From DASWJQ01 sp036397095 (lineage in GTDB: Bacteria > Chloroflexota > Anaerolineae > Anaerolineales > E44-bin32), in NCBI GenBank assembly GCA_036397095.1, contig DASWJQ010000060.1, positions 1 through 39,822 on the forward strand: a stretch of DNA of 39,822 nt, in the 5' to 3' direction. Under the pieces are notes generated by a model that worked only from the letters and a program-made list of their open reading frames with translations, was not told the origin of the DNA and did no database searches. A program made the position numbers and the translations under genes. Each line of letters starts with the position of its first letter. Positions within the stretch are counted from its first letter, which is position 1. Of this stretch, positions 1-7,127 are shown in pieces.

Positions 1-230
1 CTTGGCAGTCATTGTTTCCAATCCCATCCAACGCGGGGCGTTCGGTCACGGATAACGCGACACGCCGAGGGCGGAGTATCTCACCACGCGGCCGTCCTTG
101 ACTTGTTCGGTGTTGCGTGGAGCCCCTCCGGCTCCCTCAAGGTTAATCATCGTGGAAAGGCGGCCGGCCAGCATCGTCCTTAAGGATGATTTCAGGATAA
201 GAACAGTGGGAATTCAGGCTGCCGATTAGC

Positions 231-783
231 CCGGCTTGCACGTTGCCCTTCGGCATCAGATTAAGGGCGGCCAAGTCGCCGATCGGGATAATGGCCGCCT
301 CTTCATAGGTGAGATCGAACGGCTTGCGGGCGGCAGGTCCTGGGCGGGCCGTGCCCTAATGTGGCAGGCATTGGAACCAGAGGTAGGCGCAAATGCAAAA
401 CCCGGTCGAGCCAAACAGCGCGTCGCCAGGCGCGAAACGGTTGATGCCTTTCCCGACCGCCTCGACACGACCGGCCCGGTCGATCCGAAGACCCGCTGGC
501 TGATCTGGAACTTGGCTACCCGAGGGCCGACGGCGTCGATCACACCGGCGGACTCGGAGCCGGGAATGGTGGTGCAGCGTGGCCTGAGGATTCAAATCCA
601 AATGCGCAAGGGCAACCCCAAGTAGATCGGGAAGGCAAGCGCCTGCATCTCACAATCCCCTCAGGTGACTGTCGAGGCGTGCAGGCGGATCCGGACCTCA
701 TGATCCTTTGGCCTTGGATCGGGCAGGTCGCGCAATGCGAGAACTTCCGGAGGGCCGTAGCGGGTCCAAATGACAGCCTTCAT
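231..783 (-). pseudogene. Decayed NAD(P)-dependent alcohol dehydrogenase (MDR family)
   Basis: Reading minus from ATG 781-783, the first 40 residues begin MKAVIWTRYGPPEVLALRDL, the typical N-terminus of zinc-type or quinone-oxidoreductase-like medium-chain dehydrogenases. An in-frame TGA follows at 661-663 where the family continues GDCE, and GDCE is indeed encoded just after it. A second in-frame TGA lies at 592-594. Further family motifs (PGSE, VFGSTG, EAVGKGINRFAPGD, FDLTYEEAA) continue but change frame and meet more stops. The glycine-rich nucleotide-binding half is absent. The VFGSTG segment occurs twice in tandem (475-543 and 401-466). The gene is clearly non-functional. Homology fades after about 231. 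Confidence 0.85.
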
Positions 784-1099
784 GAGCTTCCTTCGCTGAC
801 GAAAGGGGATGAGCCTTGGCATTAGGGGCTCGCAGAGACGGGCACGTCAATGCCGACAATGCAAGTCTACATCGGAGTCATTTGGACCAAGGCGAGCGCA
901 ATCCGCACTCGATTGCGTGAATGCGCTTGCGCTGGCGGCCCTCGCCGTCCCCGCTGGAGGATGGCCTACGTCCAACTTGGCCGACGAGAGGTCGGAGGTC
1001 GTGCCAAGATGGGGAAGATACAGCCCCTAAGCACAGCGCCGCACTGCTTGTGCCCAGCTGAGAGTGCAATGGATAATGACAGGAGCTGCTGCCCTTCGG
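784..1099. other. Stretch without a convincing gene
   Basis: This lies between the start of the dehydrogenase pseudogene and the end of the putative small membrane protein. Open frames exist on both strands but none shows a recognisable motif or a good ribosome site. A fragment resembling GAGGTCGGAGGTCG near 980-995 recalls the palindromic repeat family seen elsewhere in the window, without clear two-fold symmetry. No RNA gene is visible. Confidence 0.5.
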
Positions 1100-1330
1100 T
1101 CAGGCCGCGGCAACTCTTCCGGCGACTTTGGCCGTCAATGTCCATCGGCCGACGATTTTGGCGAGCCAGGCGACCGCCGCCAGGATCAGCAGCAACTGGG
1201 CAGAATCTATGGGGGCAGGGTTTAGCCGCTGCATGACACCGGTCGGTTGCCACATCGCAGCCAGCAGGACGAGGAATCCAGCGGCCGTCAGCAAATTGCC
1301 GAGCTGGGTGCAACAGGCAGGCGGTCCCAC
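1100..1330 (-). CDS. Possible small two-helix membrane protein (hypothetical)
   Basis: A GTG at 1328-1330 opens a 76-residue frame, preceded by a GGCGG that is closer to the start than ideal. The product has two strongly hydrophobic segments: roughly residues 11-27 (NLLTAAGFLVLLAAMW) and 43-55 (QLLLILAAVAWLAKIV). They are separated by a short polar loop with QPTG and PAPIDS. The C-terminus is basic and alanine-rich. The frame is open further upstream, but that part is antisense to the LuxR gene and does not look like protein. I do not recognise a family. It could be a real small inner-membrane protein or the remnant of a larger decayed gene, like its neighbour the dehydrogenase pseudogene. 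Confidence 0.35.
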   Translation of the reverse strand: MGPPACCTQLGNLLTAAGFLVLLAAMWQPTGVMQRLNPAPIDSAQLLLILAAVAWLAKIVGRWTLTAKVAGRVAAA

Positions 1331-1505
1331 CCGCCGCTGATGATTCTCGCCGGCTACGCTCTTGCAGCGTGGGGCGATAGGACTCCACGAAAGTCTGATC
1401 TCTGGTCCCTCCCTGGCGGAATATCCAGAAGGCACTTGGCCCCGGTTGGCCGGGTCCATGAGGGAACTTTCGAGAAGCACATACCCCTCGCCAATTTCGG
1501 AGGTC

Positions 1506-2177
1506 ATGCTGGCTAACGCGGTATCATCGGCCGCATCGATGGACGCCTCCGACCTGACCCCCAGTGACCTGCGAGTGGCAGTGGTTGCCGCCGACCCGCT
1601 GGCGCGGGCCGGGCTGGCGACGCTGCTGGCCGAGTTGCCCAACCTCAGCGTGGTCCTGCAGTTGGGGCTGGACGAGAATCCCGAGCGGCCGCTGGCCGCC
1701 AGTCACGCGGAGGTAGTGCTGATTGATCTCGGCTGGGAGCACGAGGCCGAGTCGGCGGCACTCGCCGCCTGGCTGGAGCAGGGGCTGCCGGCACTGCTCC
1801 TGATTCCGGACGACCGCCCGTCCGGCCAGTTGTGGTCGCTGGGCGCAGCCGGGGTGCTCAGCCGGGGCCGCTTGCCCCACACCATCGCCGATGCCTTGTG
1901 GACGATCCGCCAGGGCTTGCTTGTGCTCGACCCGGATATGGGCCGTCCGGCCCTGGCCGATCCGGGCGCCGGGGCCGGCAAGGCGCTCACACCGCGTGAA
2001 GCCGAAGTCCTCCAGCTGCTAGCCGAAGGCCAGACCAATCGGGCCATCGCACAGTCTCTCCGCATCAGCGAGCACACTGTCAAGTTCCACGTAACGGCGA
2101 TCCTGGGCAAGCTCGGCGCCGAGAGCCGGACGGAAGCGGTCGTCCAGGCCGCCCGCGCCGGCTGGATCGTGCTGTGA
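1506..2177 (+). CDS. LuxR/NarL-type transcriptional regulator with atypical receiver
   Basis: This 223-residue regulator has an N-terminal receiver-like domain (about 22-145) and a C-terminal LuxR-type helix-turn-helix (about 158-222). The DNA-binding half is canonical, with LTPREAEVLQLLAEGQTNRAIA followed by the recognition helix SEHTVKFHVTAILGKL. The receiver keeps a probable phosphoacceptor Asp74 (VVLIDLG) and Asp30. It has AAD instead of the usual acidic pair, and Ser119-Arg120 where the invariant lysine should be, so ordinary phosphorelay control is doubtful. No histidine kinase adjoins it. The next genes, same strand, are two HtrA-like proteases, which makes it their likely regulator. 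The start is uncertain: ATG 1506 has GGAGG only 2 bases upstream; ATG 1458 and ATG 1539 are alternatives. Confidence 0.85.
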   Translation: MLANAVSSAASMDASDLTPSDLRVAVVAADPLARAGLATLLAELPNLSVVLQLGLDENPERPLAASHAEVVLIDLGWEHEAESAALAAWLEQGLPALLLIPDDRPSGQLWSLGAAGVLSRGRLPHTIADALWTIRQGLLVLDPDMGRPALADPGAGAGKALTPREAEVLQLLAEGQTNRAIAQSLRISEHTVKFHVTAILGKLGAESRTEAVVQAARAGWIVL

Positions 2178-2278
2178 CCTGCCCGAAGGTCTAGGCCCAA
2201 CCCCCACCTTCGACCGAAGCAAGCTCATCAGCGCGGCGCGAAACTGAAGCCATCCCAATCAATCGAGAGGTGGGCAAG

Positions 2279-3178
2279 ATGGCGAAGGTGCTTGAGTCGT
2301 TGTCGCAGGATCTGGCCGGTCAGGTGGAAGCCACCGGCCCGGCGATCGTACGCGTCGAGGGCCGGCGCCGACTGCCGGCCAGCGGAGTGATCTGGTCGGA
2401 CGACGGCCAGATTGTGACCGCCCACCACGTGCTGGAGCGGGACCAGGGGTTGCGTATCGGATTGGCCGACGGCACGACGGTCGAAGCGAAGCTGATCGGC
2501 CGCGACCCGACGACCGATCTAGCGCTGCTGCAGGCCGACGGGGCCGGGCCGGGCGCCAACTGGCAGGATACGGACATGTTGTCGGTCGGGCACTTGGTGC
2601 TGGCCCTTGGCCGTCCGCGACGCACGGTGCAGGCCACCCTGGGAATCGTCAGCGCCCTGGGCCAGGTCTGGCGCACGCCAATCGGCGGCCAAGTGGACCG
2701 CTACCTGCAGACGGACGTCGTGATGTACCCAGGCTTTTCGGGCGGGCCGCTGGTGGCGGCCGATGGCGCCGTCGTCGGGCTCAACAGCTCGGCGCTGCTG
2801 CGCGGCGTCAGCTTGACGGTGCCGACCGAGACCATCCGCCGCGTTGCGGCCGAACTGGGCGAACATGGCCGGGTGCGGCGCGGCTACTTGGGCGTGGCCG
2901 CCCAGCCGGCCGAGCTGCCAAAGGCGGTCGCCGGCGAGTTGGGCCGGGAGATTGGGCTGCTCCTGGTTACGGTCGAAGCCGACAGCCCGGCCGAGGCCGC
3001 CGGTCTGGCATTGGGTGACACGATCGTGGCGCTCGATGGACTAGCGGTCGAAACGCTCGATGATCTGGGGGTCCCGCTTTCGCCCGACCGAATCGGCGCC
3101 GAAGTCAGCGTTCAAGTGTTGCGCGGCGGCGAGCTGATGGAGCGCAAGCTGACCATCGGCGAGCGCCCCTCCCGCTAG
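2279..3178 (+). CDS. HtrA-like trypsin-fold serine protease with PDZ domain
   Basis: The 299-residue protein belongs to family S1C (HtrA/DegP-like). The catalytic triad is visible: His50 in VTAHHVL, Asp80 in TTDLALL and Ser154 in GFSGGPL. A PDZ domain spans about 203-295 and includes RGYLGV and the ADSPAEAAGLALGD ligand-loop region. Family members degrade or refold damaged proteins, usually in the cell envelope. Unusually, there is no signal peptide or transmembrane anchor, so it is predicted to act in the cytoplasm. ATG 2279 is preferred over GTG 2270 because GAGAGG lies about 8 bases upstream. It lies 101 bases downstream of the LuxR regulator and 9 bases before a second protease, suggesting an operon. 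Confidence 0.9.
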   Translation: MAKVLESLSQDLAGQVEATGPAIVRVEGRRRLPASGVIWSDDGQIVTAHHVLERDQGLRIGLADGTTVEAKLIGRDPTTDLALLQADGAGPGANWQDTDMLSVGHLVLALGRPRRTVQATLGIVSALGQVWRTPIGGQVDRYLQTDVVMYPGFSGGPLVAADGAVVGLNSSALLRGVSLTVPTETIRRVAAELGEHGRVRRGYLGVAAQPAELPKAVAGELGREIGLLLVTVEADSPAEAAGLALGDTIVALDGLAVETLDDLGVPLSPDRIGAEVSVQVLRGGELMERKLTIGERPSR

Positions 3179-3187
3179 GAGATGGCC

Positions 3188-3871
3188 ATGCTGGATACGC
3201 TGGAGAACATCCGCACGAAGGAAGACGCCCAACCTGGCGGGACACTGCGCCAGATCAACGCCGACCTCGGTGGGCTGGCCAATCGGGTCCGGCTCAGCCT
3301 GGTGCGGGTGGTGGATGGCGGGCGGGGGGCCGGTGCCGGCGTTGTGCTTCACGAGCGGGGCTTGATTGTGACCAACGCCCATGTCGCCCACCGGCGGAAT
3401 ACGATGGTCGAGGACTGGCAGGCCCGCCAGCTGCCAGCCCGGTTGATTGCGCTCGACCGGCGCCACGATTTGGCGGCGCTCTCGGTCGAGGCCGAGGATC
3501 TCGAGCCGCTGGAATTGGGCGACAGCCAAAAACTTGCCCCGGGCAGTTGGCTGCTGGCGATGGGCCACCCATTCGGCGTGCTGGGCGGCACAACGGCAGG
3601 CGTCGCCATTGGCGTTGGCGGCGATCTGCCCGAGGCGCCCCCGGGGCGCGAGTGGCTGGCAATGAGTCTGCAGCTCCGGCCGGGCCACTCGGGCGGGCCG
3701 GTCATCGACACGCAGGGCCGCCTGTTGGGGGTCAACGCCATGATGGCCGGACCCGTAGTCGGCCTGGCAGTGCCGGCCCACGTGGTCAAGCGTTTCTTGA
3801 AGGAAGGAATCGGCAACGACAAGCGGGACAAGGCCCGGCTTCGAAGGCAGCCGGCCGCCGCCTGGTTCTGA
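3188..3871 (+). CDS. HtrA-like trypsin-fold serine protease without PDZ
   Basis: This 227-residue S1C protease carries His65 (VTNAHVA), Asp94 (RRHDLAAL) and Ser168 (RPGHSGGPV), so the triad is intact. It ends soon after the protease domain with a basic tail (KRDKARLRR) in place of a PDZ domain. Like its upstream partner it has no signal peptide. The two may be a division-of-labour pair, one with a PDZ regulator and one minimal; that is inference. ATG 3188 is chosen over ATG 3182 because AGGAG at 3177-3181 would touch the earlier start. The gene is tightly coupled to the first protease upstream and to the DUF5519 gene downstream. Confidence 0.9.
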   Translation: MLDTLENIRTKEDAQPGGTLRQINADLGGLANRVRLSLVRVVDGGRGAGAGVVLHERGLIVTNAHVAHRRNTMVEDWQARQLPARLIALDRRHDLAALSVEAEDLEPLELGDSQKLAPGSWLLAMGHPFGVLGGTTAGVAIGVGGDLPEAPPGREWLAMSLQLRPGHSGGPVIDTQGRLLGVNAMMAGPVVGLAVPAHVVKRFLKEGIGNDKRDKARLRRQPAAAWF

Positions 3872-3872
3872 T

Positions 3873-4208
3873 ATGGTGGCCGGGGCCGGCGAGCGCATTC
3901 GTCAGGCTGCCCTGAGATGGCCCGGTGTGCAGGCTCAGCCGCATCGCTTTGGCGGTGAGGCGTATCTATTGGGGGGTGGGGAGATTGGCCATCGGCACGG
4001 CGATTCGGTGGTCGACATTCCCTTTCCGCGAGCGGTGCGCGACGAGCTCGTCGCCAGCGGTCAGGCCAAGCCTCATCGGTTCACCCCGCCGGGCAGCGGT
4101 TGGGTGACCGTCTTCCTGCGCCAGCCCAGCGACGTCGATCACGCCATCGGTCTGCTGGAACGTGTCTACAGGGCGCGCCTCAAGAGGCGTCAGTCCGCTC
4201 GAGATTAG
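3873..4208 (+). CDS. DUF5519 (luciferase-domain-like) small protein
   Basis: The 111-residue product resembles DUF5519 proteins, often annotated as luciferase-domain proteins although no luciferase activity is implied. Recognisable parts are HRFGGEAYLLGGGEIGHRHG, the VDIPFPRAVRDELVASG block, and KPHRF...PGSGWVTVFL followed by an alpha-helical C-terminus with a basic end. The function of the family is not established, as far as I know. The ATG overlaps the region of the upstream stop codon (TGA 3869-3871, ATG 3873), which implies translational coupling to the protease pair. A 76-bp palindromic element follows the gene. Confidence 0.75.
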   Translation: MVAGAGERIRQAALRWPGVQAQPHRFGGEAYLLGGGEIGHRHGDSVVDIPFPRAVRDELVASGQAKPHRFTPPGSGWVTVFLRQPSDVDHAIGLLERVYRARLKRRQSARD

Positions 4209-4246
4209 GGCAGTTCGAAGTTAGGCAACCCAATTGCGGGCGGGGA

Positions 4247-4322
4247 AAAGCGGACTTCCCGGAAGTCTTGCCCGAATCGGCCGAACCATGGGGCCGGTCG
4301 GGACTTCCGGGAAGTCCGCTTT
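4247..4322. repeat. Palindromic intergenic element (21-bp inverted repeat)
   Basis: Two perfect 21-base arms, 4247-4267 and 4302-4322, can pair. Each arm is itself nearly two-fold symmetric around ACTTCC-C-GGAAGT. The 34-base spacer is also partly self-complementary, so the whole element can form one long hairpin or two small cruciforms. It has AAGCGGAC at its border, as in the shorter elements at 11484-11502 and 18863-18880. It sits between the DUF5519 gene and the M3 peptidase promoter. It might act as a terminator-like structure, a protein-binding site or a non-autonomous repeat. There is no clean U-run typical of an intrinsic terminator. Confidence 0.8.
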
Positions 4323-4344
4323 ACGCGCGGCGCGGTCTCGCGTC

Positions 4345-4371
4345 CTGACATCACGGCTTTTGTGGCACAAT
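4345..4371 (+). promoter_or_regulatory. Possible promoter of the M3 peptidase gene
   Basis: CTGACA at 4345-4350 resembles a -35 box and CACAAT at 4366-4371 a -10 box. The spacing is 15 bases, shorter than the usual 16-18. The position, just downstream of the palindromic element and about 40 bases before the chosen GTG start, fits. Confidence 0.35.
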
Positions 4372-4409
4372 GGGCGCAGCCCATCACCAACCGTAAGCAG
4401 GAGCGCAGC

Positions 4410-6221
4410 GTGGCCGAACATACGCAAACCCTCCCCCACTGGGACATGACGGTCGTTTACCCTGGCCTGGAGTCGGATGCCTTCCAGCAGGACTTCACCG
4501 AAATCATCGACTCGATCGAAACCTTGCGCGAAACCTTTGACGCCGAAGACATTCGGCTGACCGAAAGTCTGGAGGTCGACGAGGCGCTGGCCACGCGCTT
4601 CGAAACGGTGGTGGGGGACTTCAACCGCTTGCTTGAACGGCTGGAGACAATCGAAGCCTTTATATACAGCTTTGTCGCCACCGATTCAACCGATGAACTG
4701 GCGCAGGCCAAATTGGGCGAGCTGGAGCAGGCGCAAACGACTTTGGTCACGCTGTCGACCCGCCTGACCGCCTGGCTCGGTTCGCTGGATGTCGAGGCGC
4801 TGATCAAGGCTTCCGATGTGGCCGCCGAGCATGCCTACGTGCTGCGCAAGGCCAAGGTTGAGTCGGAGCACCTGATGTCGCCGCCAGAAGAAGCGCTGGC
4901 GGCTCGACTGTCGGTGACCGGTTCGGGAGCCTGGTCGCGTCTGCACGGTGATGTGTCATCGCAGCTGATGGTCTCGCTCGAGCTCGAAGGCGATCAGAAG
5001 GATTTGCCGATGAGCGCCGTCCGCAACCTGGCCTACGAGGCCGACCGGACGACGCGACGCACGGCCTATGAGGCCGAACTTGCGACCTGGCAGGAATGGC
5101 GCGTGCCGCTGGCGGCTTCGCTCAACAGCATCAAGGGCGAGGTGAATGTGCTCAGCGAGGAACGCGGCTGGGAATCGGCCTTGGAGCGGTCCTTGTTCCA
5201 GAACAGTATCGACCGCGCCACCCTGGATGCCATGCTCGAAGCCGGCCGAGAAGCGTTCCCCGACTTCCGCCGCTACATGCGGGCCAAGGCCAAGGCGCTC
5301 GGCATTGAGCGCATGGCTTGGTATGACATGTTCGCCCCGATGCCGGCCGGGGGGCGCGCCTGGGGGTACGAAGAGGCGACCGGGTTCATCCTCGAACACT
5401 TCGGCGGCTACGGCCCGCGGCTGCAAGCACTGGCGCAACGCGCCTTCGAAGAGAACTGGATCGACGCTGAGCCGCGCCCCGGCAAGCGCGATGGCGCCTT
5501 TTGCATGGGCTTGCGTCAGGACGAGTCCCGCATATTGGCCAACTACCAGCCGTCGTACGACGGCATGAGCACCCTGGCGCACGAATTGGGACACGCCTAC
5601 CACAACCTGGCGCTGTCGGTGCGAACGCCGCTGCAGCGCGAAACGCCGATGACCCTGGCCGAAACCGCCAGCACGTTCTGCCAGACCATCATTCAGAAGG
5701 AAGCGCTCAAGTCGGCCGACGAGGCCGGTCAAATGTTCATTGTGGAGGCGGCCATCCAGGATGCCTGCCAGGTCGTGGTCGACATCAGCAGCCGCCTCCA
5801 ATTTGAATCTGAGGTCTTCAGCAAGCGCCACGACCGGCCGTTGTCAGCCGATGAGCTCTGCCAGCTCATGCTCCAGTCGCAGGCCGACACCTACGGCGAC
5901 GGCCTGGATCCGGAACTGAGACATGCCTACATGTGGGCGGTCAAAGGTCACTATTACAGTGGGGGCCGTTCGTTTTACAACTATCCATATATGTTCGGAC
6001 TGCTCTTCGGCCTGGGGCTTTACGCCCGCTACCAGCACGAGCCGGACGTCTTCCGCCAGGGCTACGATGACCTGCTCAGCGCAACCGGCATGGCCGACGC
6101 CGCCGAATTGGCTGCCGGGTTCGATATCGATATCCGCACACCAGACTTCTGGCGGGCCAGCCTGGATGTGGTCCGGGAAGACATTGACCGCTTCGAGTCA
6201 CTGGTCGAGGCGGCCGGCTAG
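4410..6221 (+). CDS. M3 family oligoendopeptidase (zinc metallopeptidase)
   Basis: The 603-residue enzyme has the length and layout of the M3 family (thimet-like/PepF-like oligoendopeptidases), which cleave short peptides in the cytoplasm. The zinc motif HELGH is at residues 391-395 within STLAHELGHAYHN, and Glu418 in LAETAS is the expected third ligand. The N-terminal half is a long helical, glutamate-rich region that forms the cover of the substrate channel in this family. The start is GTG 4410, with CAGGAG at 4398-4403 six bases upstream and the family-like beginning LPHWDMTVVYPGL. A longer frame upstream would run through the promoter region. It stands alone as a transcription unit, with sdhC beginning 69 bases later under its own -10 box. 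Confidence 0.95.
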   Translation: MAEHTQTLPHWDMTVVYPGLESDAFQQDFTEIIDSIETLRETFDAEDIRLTESLEVDEALATRFETVVGDFNRLLERLETIEAFIYSFVATDSTDELAQAKLGELEQAQTTLVTLSTRLTAWLGSLDVEALIKASDVAAEHAYVLRKAKVESEHLMSPPEEALAARLSVTGSGAWSRLHGDVSSQLMVSLELEGDQKDLPMSAVRNLAYEADRTTRRTAYEAELATWQEWRVPLAASLNSIKGEVNVLSEERGWESALERSLFQNSIDRATLDAMLEAGREAFPDFRRYMRAKAKALGIERMAWYDMFAPMPAGGRAWGYEEATGFILEHFGGYGPRLQALAQRAFEENWIDAEPRPGKRDGAFCMGLRQDESRILANYQPSYDGMSTLAHELGHAYHNLALSVRTPLQRETPMTLAETASTFCQTIIQKEALKSADEAGQMFIVEAAIQDACQVVVDISSRLQFESEVFSKRHDRPLSADELCQLMLQSQADTYGDGLDPELRHAYMWAVKGHYYSGGRSFYNYPYMFGLLFGLGLYARYQHEPDVFRQGYDDLLSATGMADAAELAAGFDIDIRTPDFWRASLDVVREDIDRFESLVEAAG

Positions 6222-6237
6222 GGTCCGGTAAGCCGCC

Positions 6238-6243
6238 TATAAT
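6238..6243 (+). promoter_or_regulatory. -10 box (TATAAT) upstream of the sdh operon
   Basis: A perfect TATAAT lies 47 bases before the sdhC start and 16 bases after the M3 stop. No convincing -35 hexamer is seen 16-19 bases further upstream, so activation by a regulator or use of another contact is possible. Confidence 0.5.
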
Positions 6244-6290
6244 GGTAGCCAAGCACTCGCAGCCAGCGCCTTGACCACCGGGAGGAAGGT

Positions 6291-6698
6291 ATGTCCAGCC
6301 TGAGGGCGGCCATCGATGGCAGCCTGCAGTACCGCGGCCGCGAAGGGCAGTGGAGCTTTCTCCTGCACCGCCTCACCGGCCTCGGCACCTTGCTGTTCCT
6401 TGTCATCCATATTCTCGACACCTCAACCGTGTACTTCGTACCAGACCTTTACGAGCACGCCATTGCCATCTACCGCAGCACCCCATTCATGATCGGCGAG
6501 ATCGGGCTGGTCTTTTCCGTGCTGTTCCACGGCGTCAACGGCCTGCGCATTGCACTTTTCGACTTGTTTCCCCATCTGTGGCGCGGCCAGACTCAGCAGC
6601 GCAGTTTCTACCTGACCGTGGCGCTCAGTGTCCTGCTGTGGCTGCCGGCCGCCTATCTGATGGGTCGCAGCATGCTCGAGCACAACTTCGGTCTGTAG
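6291..6698 (+). CDS. sdhC: Succinate dehydrogenase cytochrome b subunit (SdhC)
   Basis: This 135-residue membrane subunit anchors the succinate dehydrogenase head and binds haem and quinone. It has three hydrophobic helices: about 25-45, 66-90 and 105-125. HRLTG at residues 26-30 matches the quinone-site signature of SdhC, and His80 in FHGVNGLR is the expected haem ligand. A very strong ribosome site (GGGAGGAAGG) precedes ATG 6291. It is first in sdhC-sdhD-sdhA-sdhB, all on one strand with short gaps. The N-terminal segment (LQYRGREGQWSF) is hydrophilic and faces the cytoplasm in the family. Confidence 0.93.
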   Translation: MSSLRAAIDGSLQYRGREGQWSFLLHRLTGLGTLLFLVIHILDTSTVYFVPDLYEHAIAIYRSTPFMIGEIGLVFSVLFHGVNGLRIALFDLFPHLWRGQTQQRSFYLTVALSVLLWLPAAYLMGRSMLEHNFGL

Positions 6699-6707
6699 GA
6701 GCCGGCG

Positions 6708-7103
6708 ATGACAACGATCGACAGCCCACGCCAGGTCAAGGTCCAGAAGAATTTTGAGACCTACGCCTGGCTGTTCATGCGATACAGCGCCGTCCTGCTG
6801 ATCCCGCTGGTCTGGATCCACGTGTTGATCAACGATGTGCTGGTCGGGGTGCATGCCATCGACCTGGACTACGTCGCCATGCGCTGGGCTACGACCGGTT
6901 GGCGCGTTTACGATATCGCCCTGCTGGCCTTCGCCTTTGCCCACGGCACCAACGGCTTGCGCACAGTGCTGCGCGACTACTTACATAATGAGTCGACCCG
7001 GCGGGTCCTGGACTGGGGCCTGCTGATCTTTTGGCTGATCGTGACCGCCATCGGCGCCATCGCCATCATTGGCGGCGTGATGCTGCCGGATGCCCCGGCC
7101 TAG
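6708..7103 (+). CDS. sdhD: Succinate dehydrogenase hydrophobic anchor subunit (SdhD)
   Basis: The 131-residue protein has three transmembrane segments (about 24-48, 66-86 and 100-126) and forms the membrane anchor with SdhC. His38 (VWIHVLIND) and His79 (AFAHGTNGLR) are candidate haem or quinone ligands. The HGTNGLR motif parallels HGVNGLR of SdhC, showing that the two anchors are related. The start ATG 6708 follows sdhC by 9 bases with GGAG just upstream. The presence of two separate anchors argues for a haem-containing complex of the SdhC+SdhD type rather than a single fused anchor. Confidence 0.92.
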   Translation: MTTIDSPRQVKVQKNFETYAWLFMRYSAVLLIPLVWIHVLINDVLVGVHAIDLDYVAMRWATTGWRVYDIALLAFAFAHGTNGLRTVLRDYLHNESTRRVLDWGLLIFWLIVTAIGAIAIIGGVMLPDAPA

Positions 7104-7127
7104 CCAACGCCTACGCAGGAGCAACGC

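Noticed and set aside
850..1236. 128-residue plus-strand frame near the dehydrogenase pseudogene
   Set aside because: Composition is arginine/proline-rich as in random GC-rich frames, with no motif and no ribosome site. It also overlaps the better hydrophobic frame on the other strand.
3041..3898. 285-residue minus-strand frame across the second protease
   Set aside because: It is the antisense of two clear S1C proteases, Gln/His/Arg-rich and without motifs.
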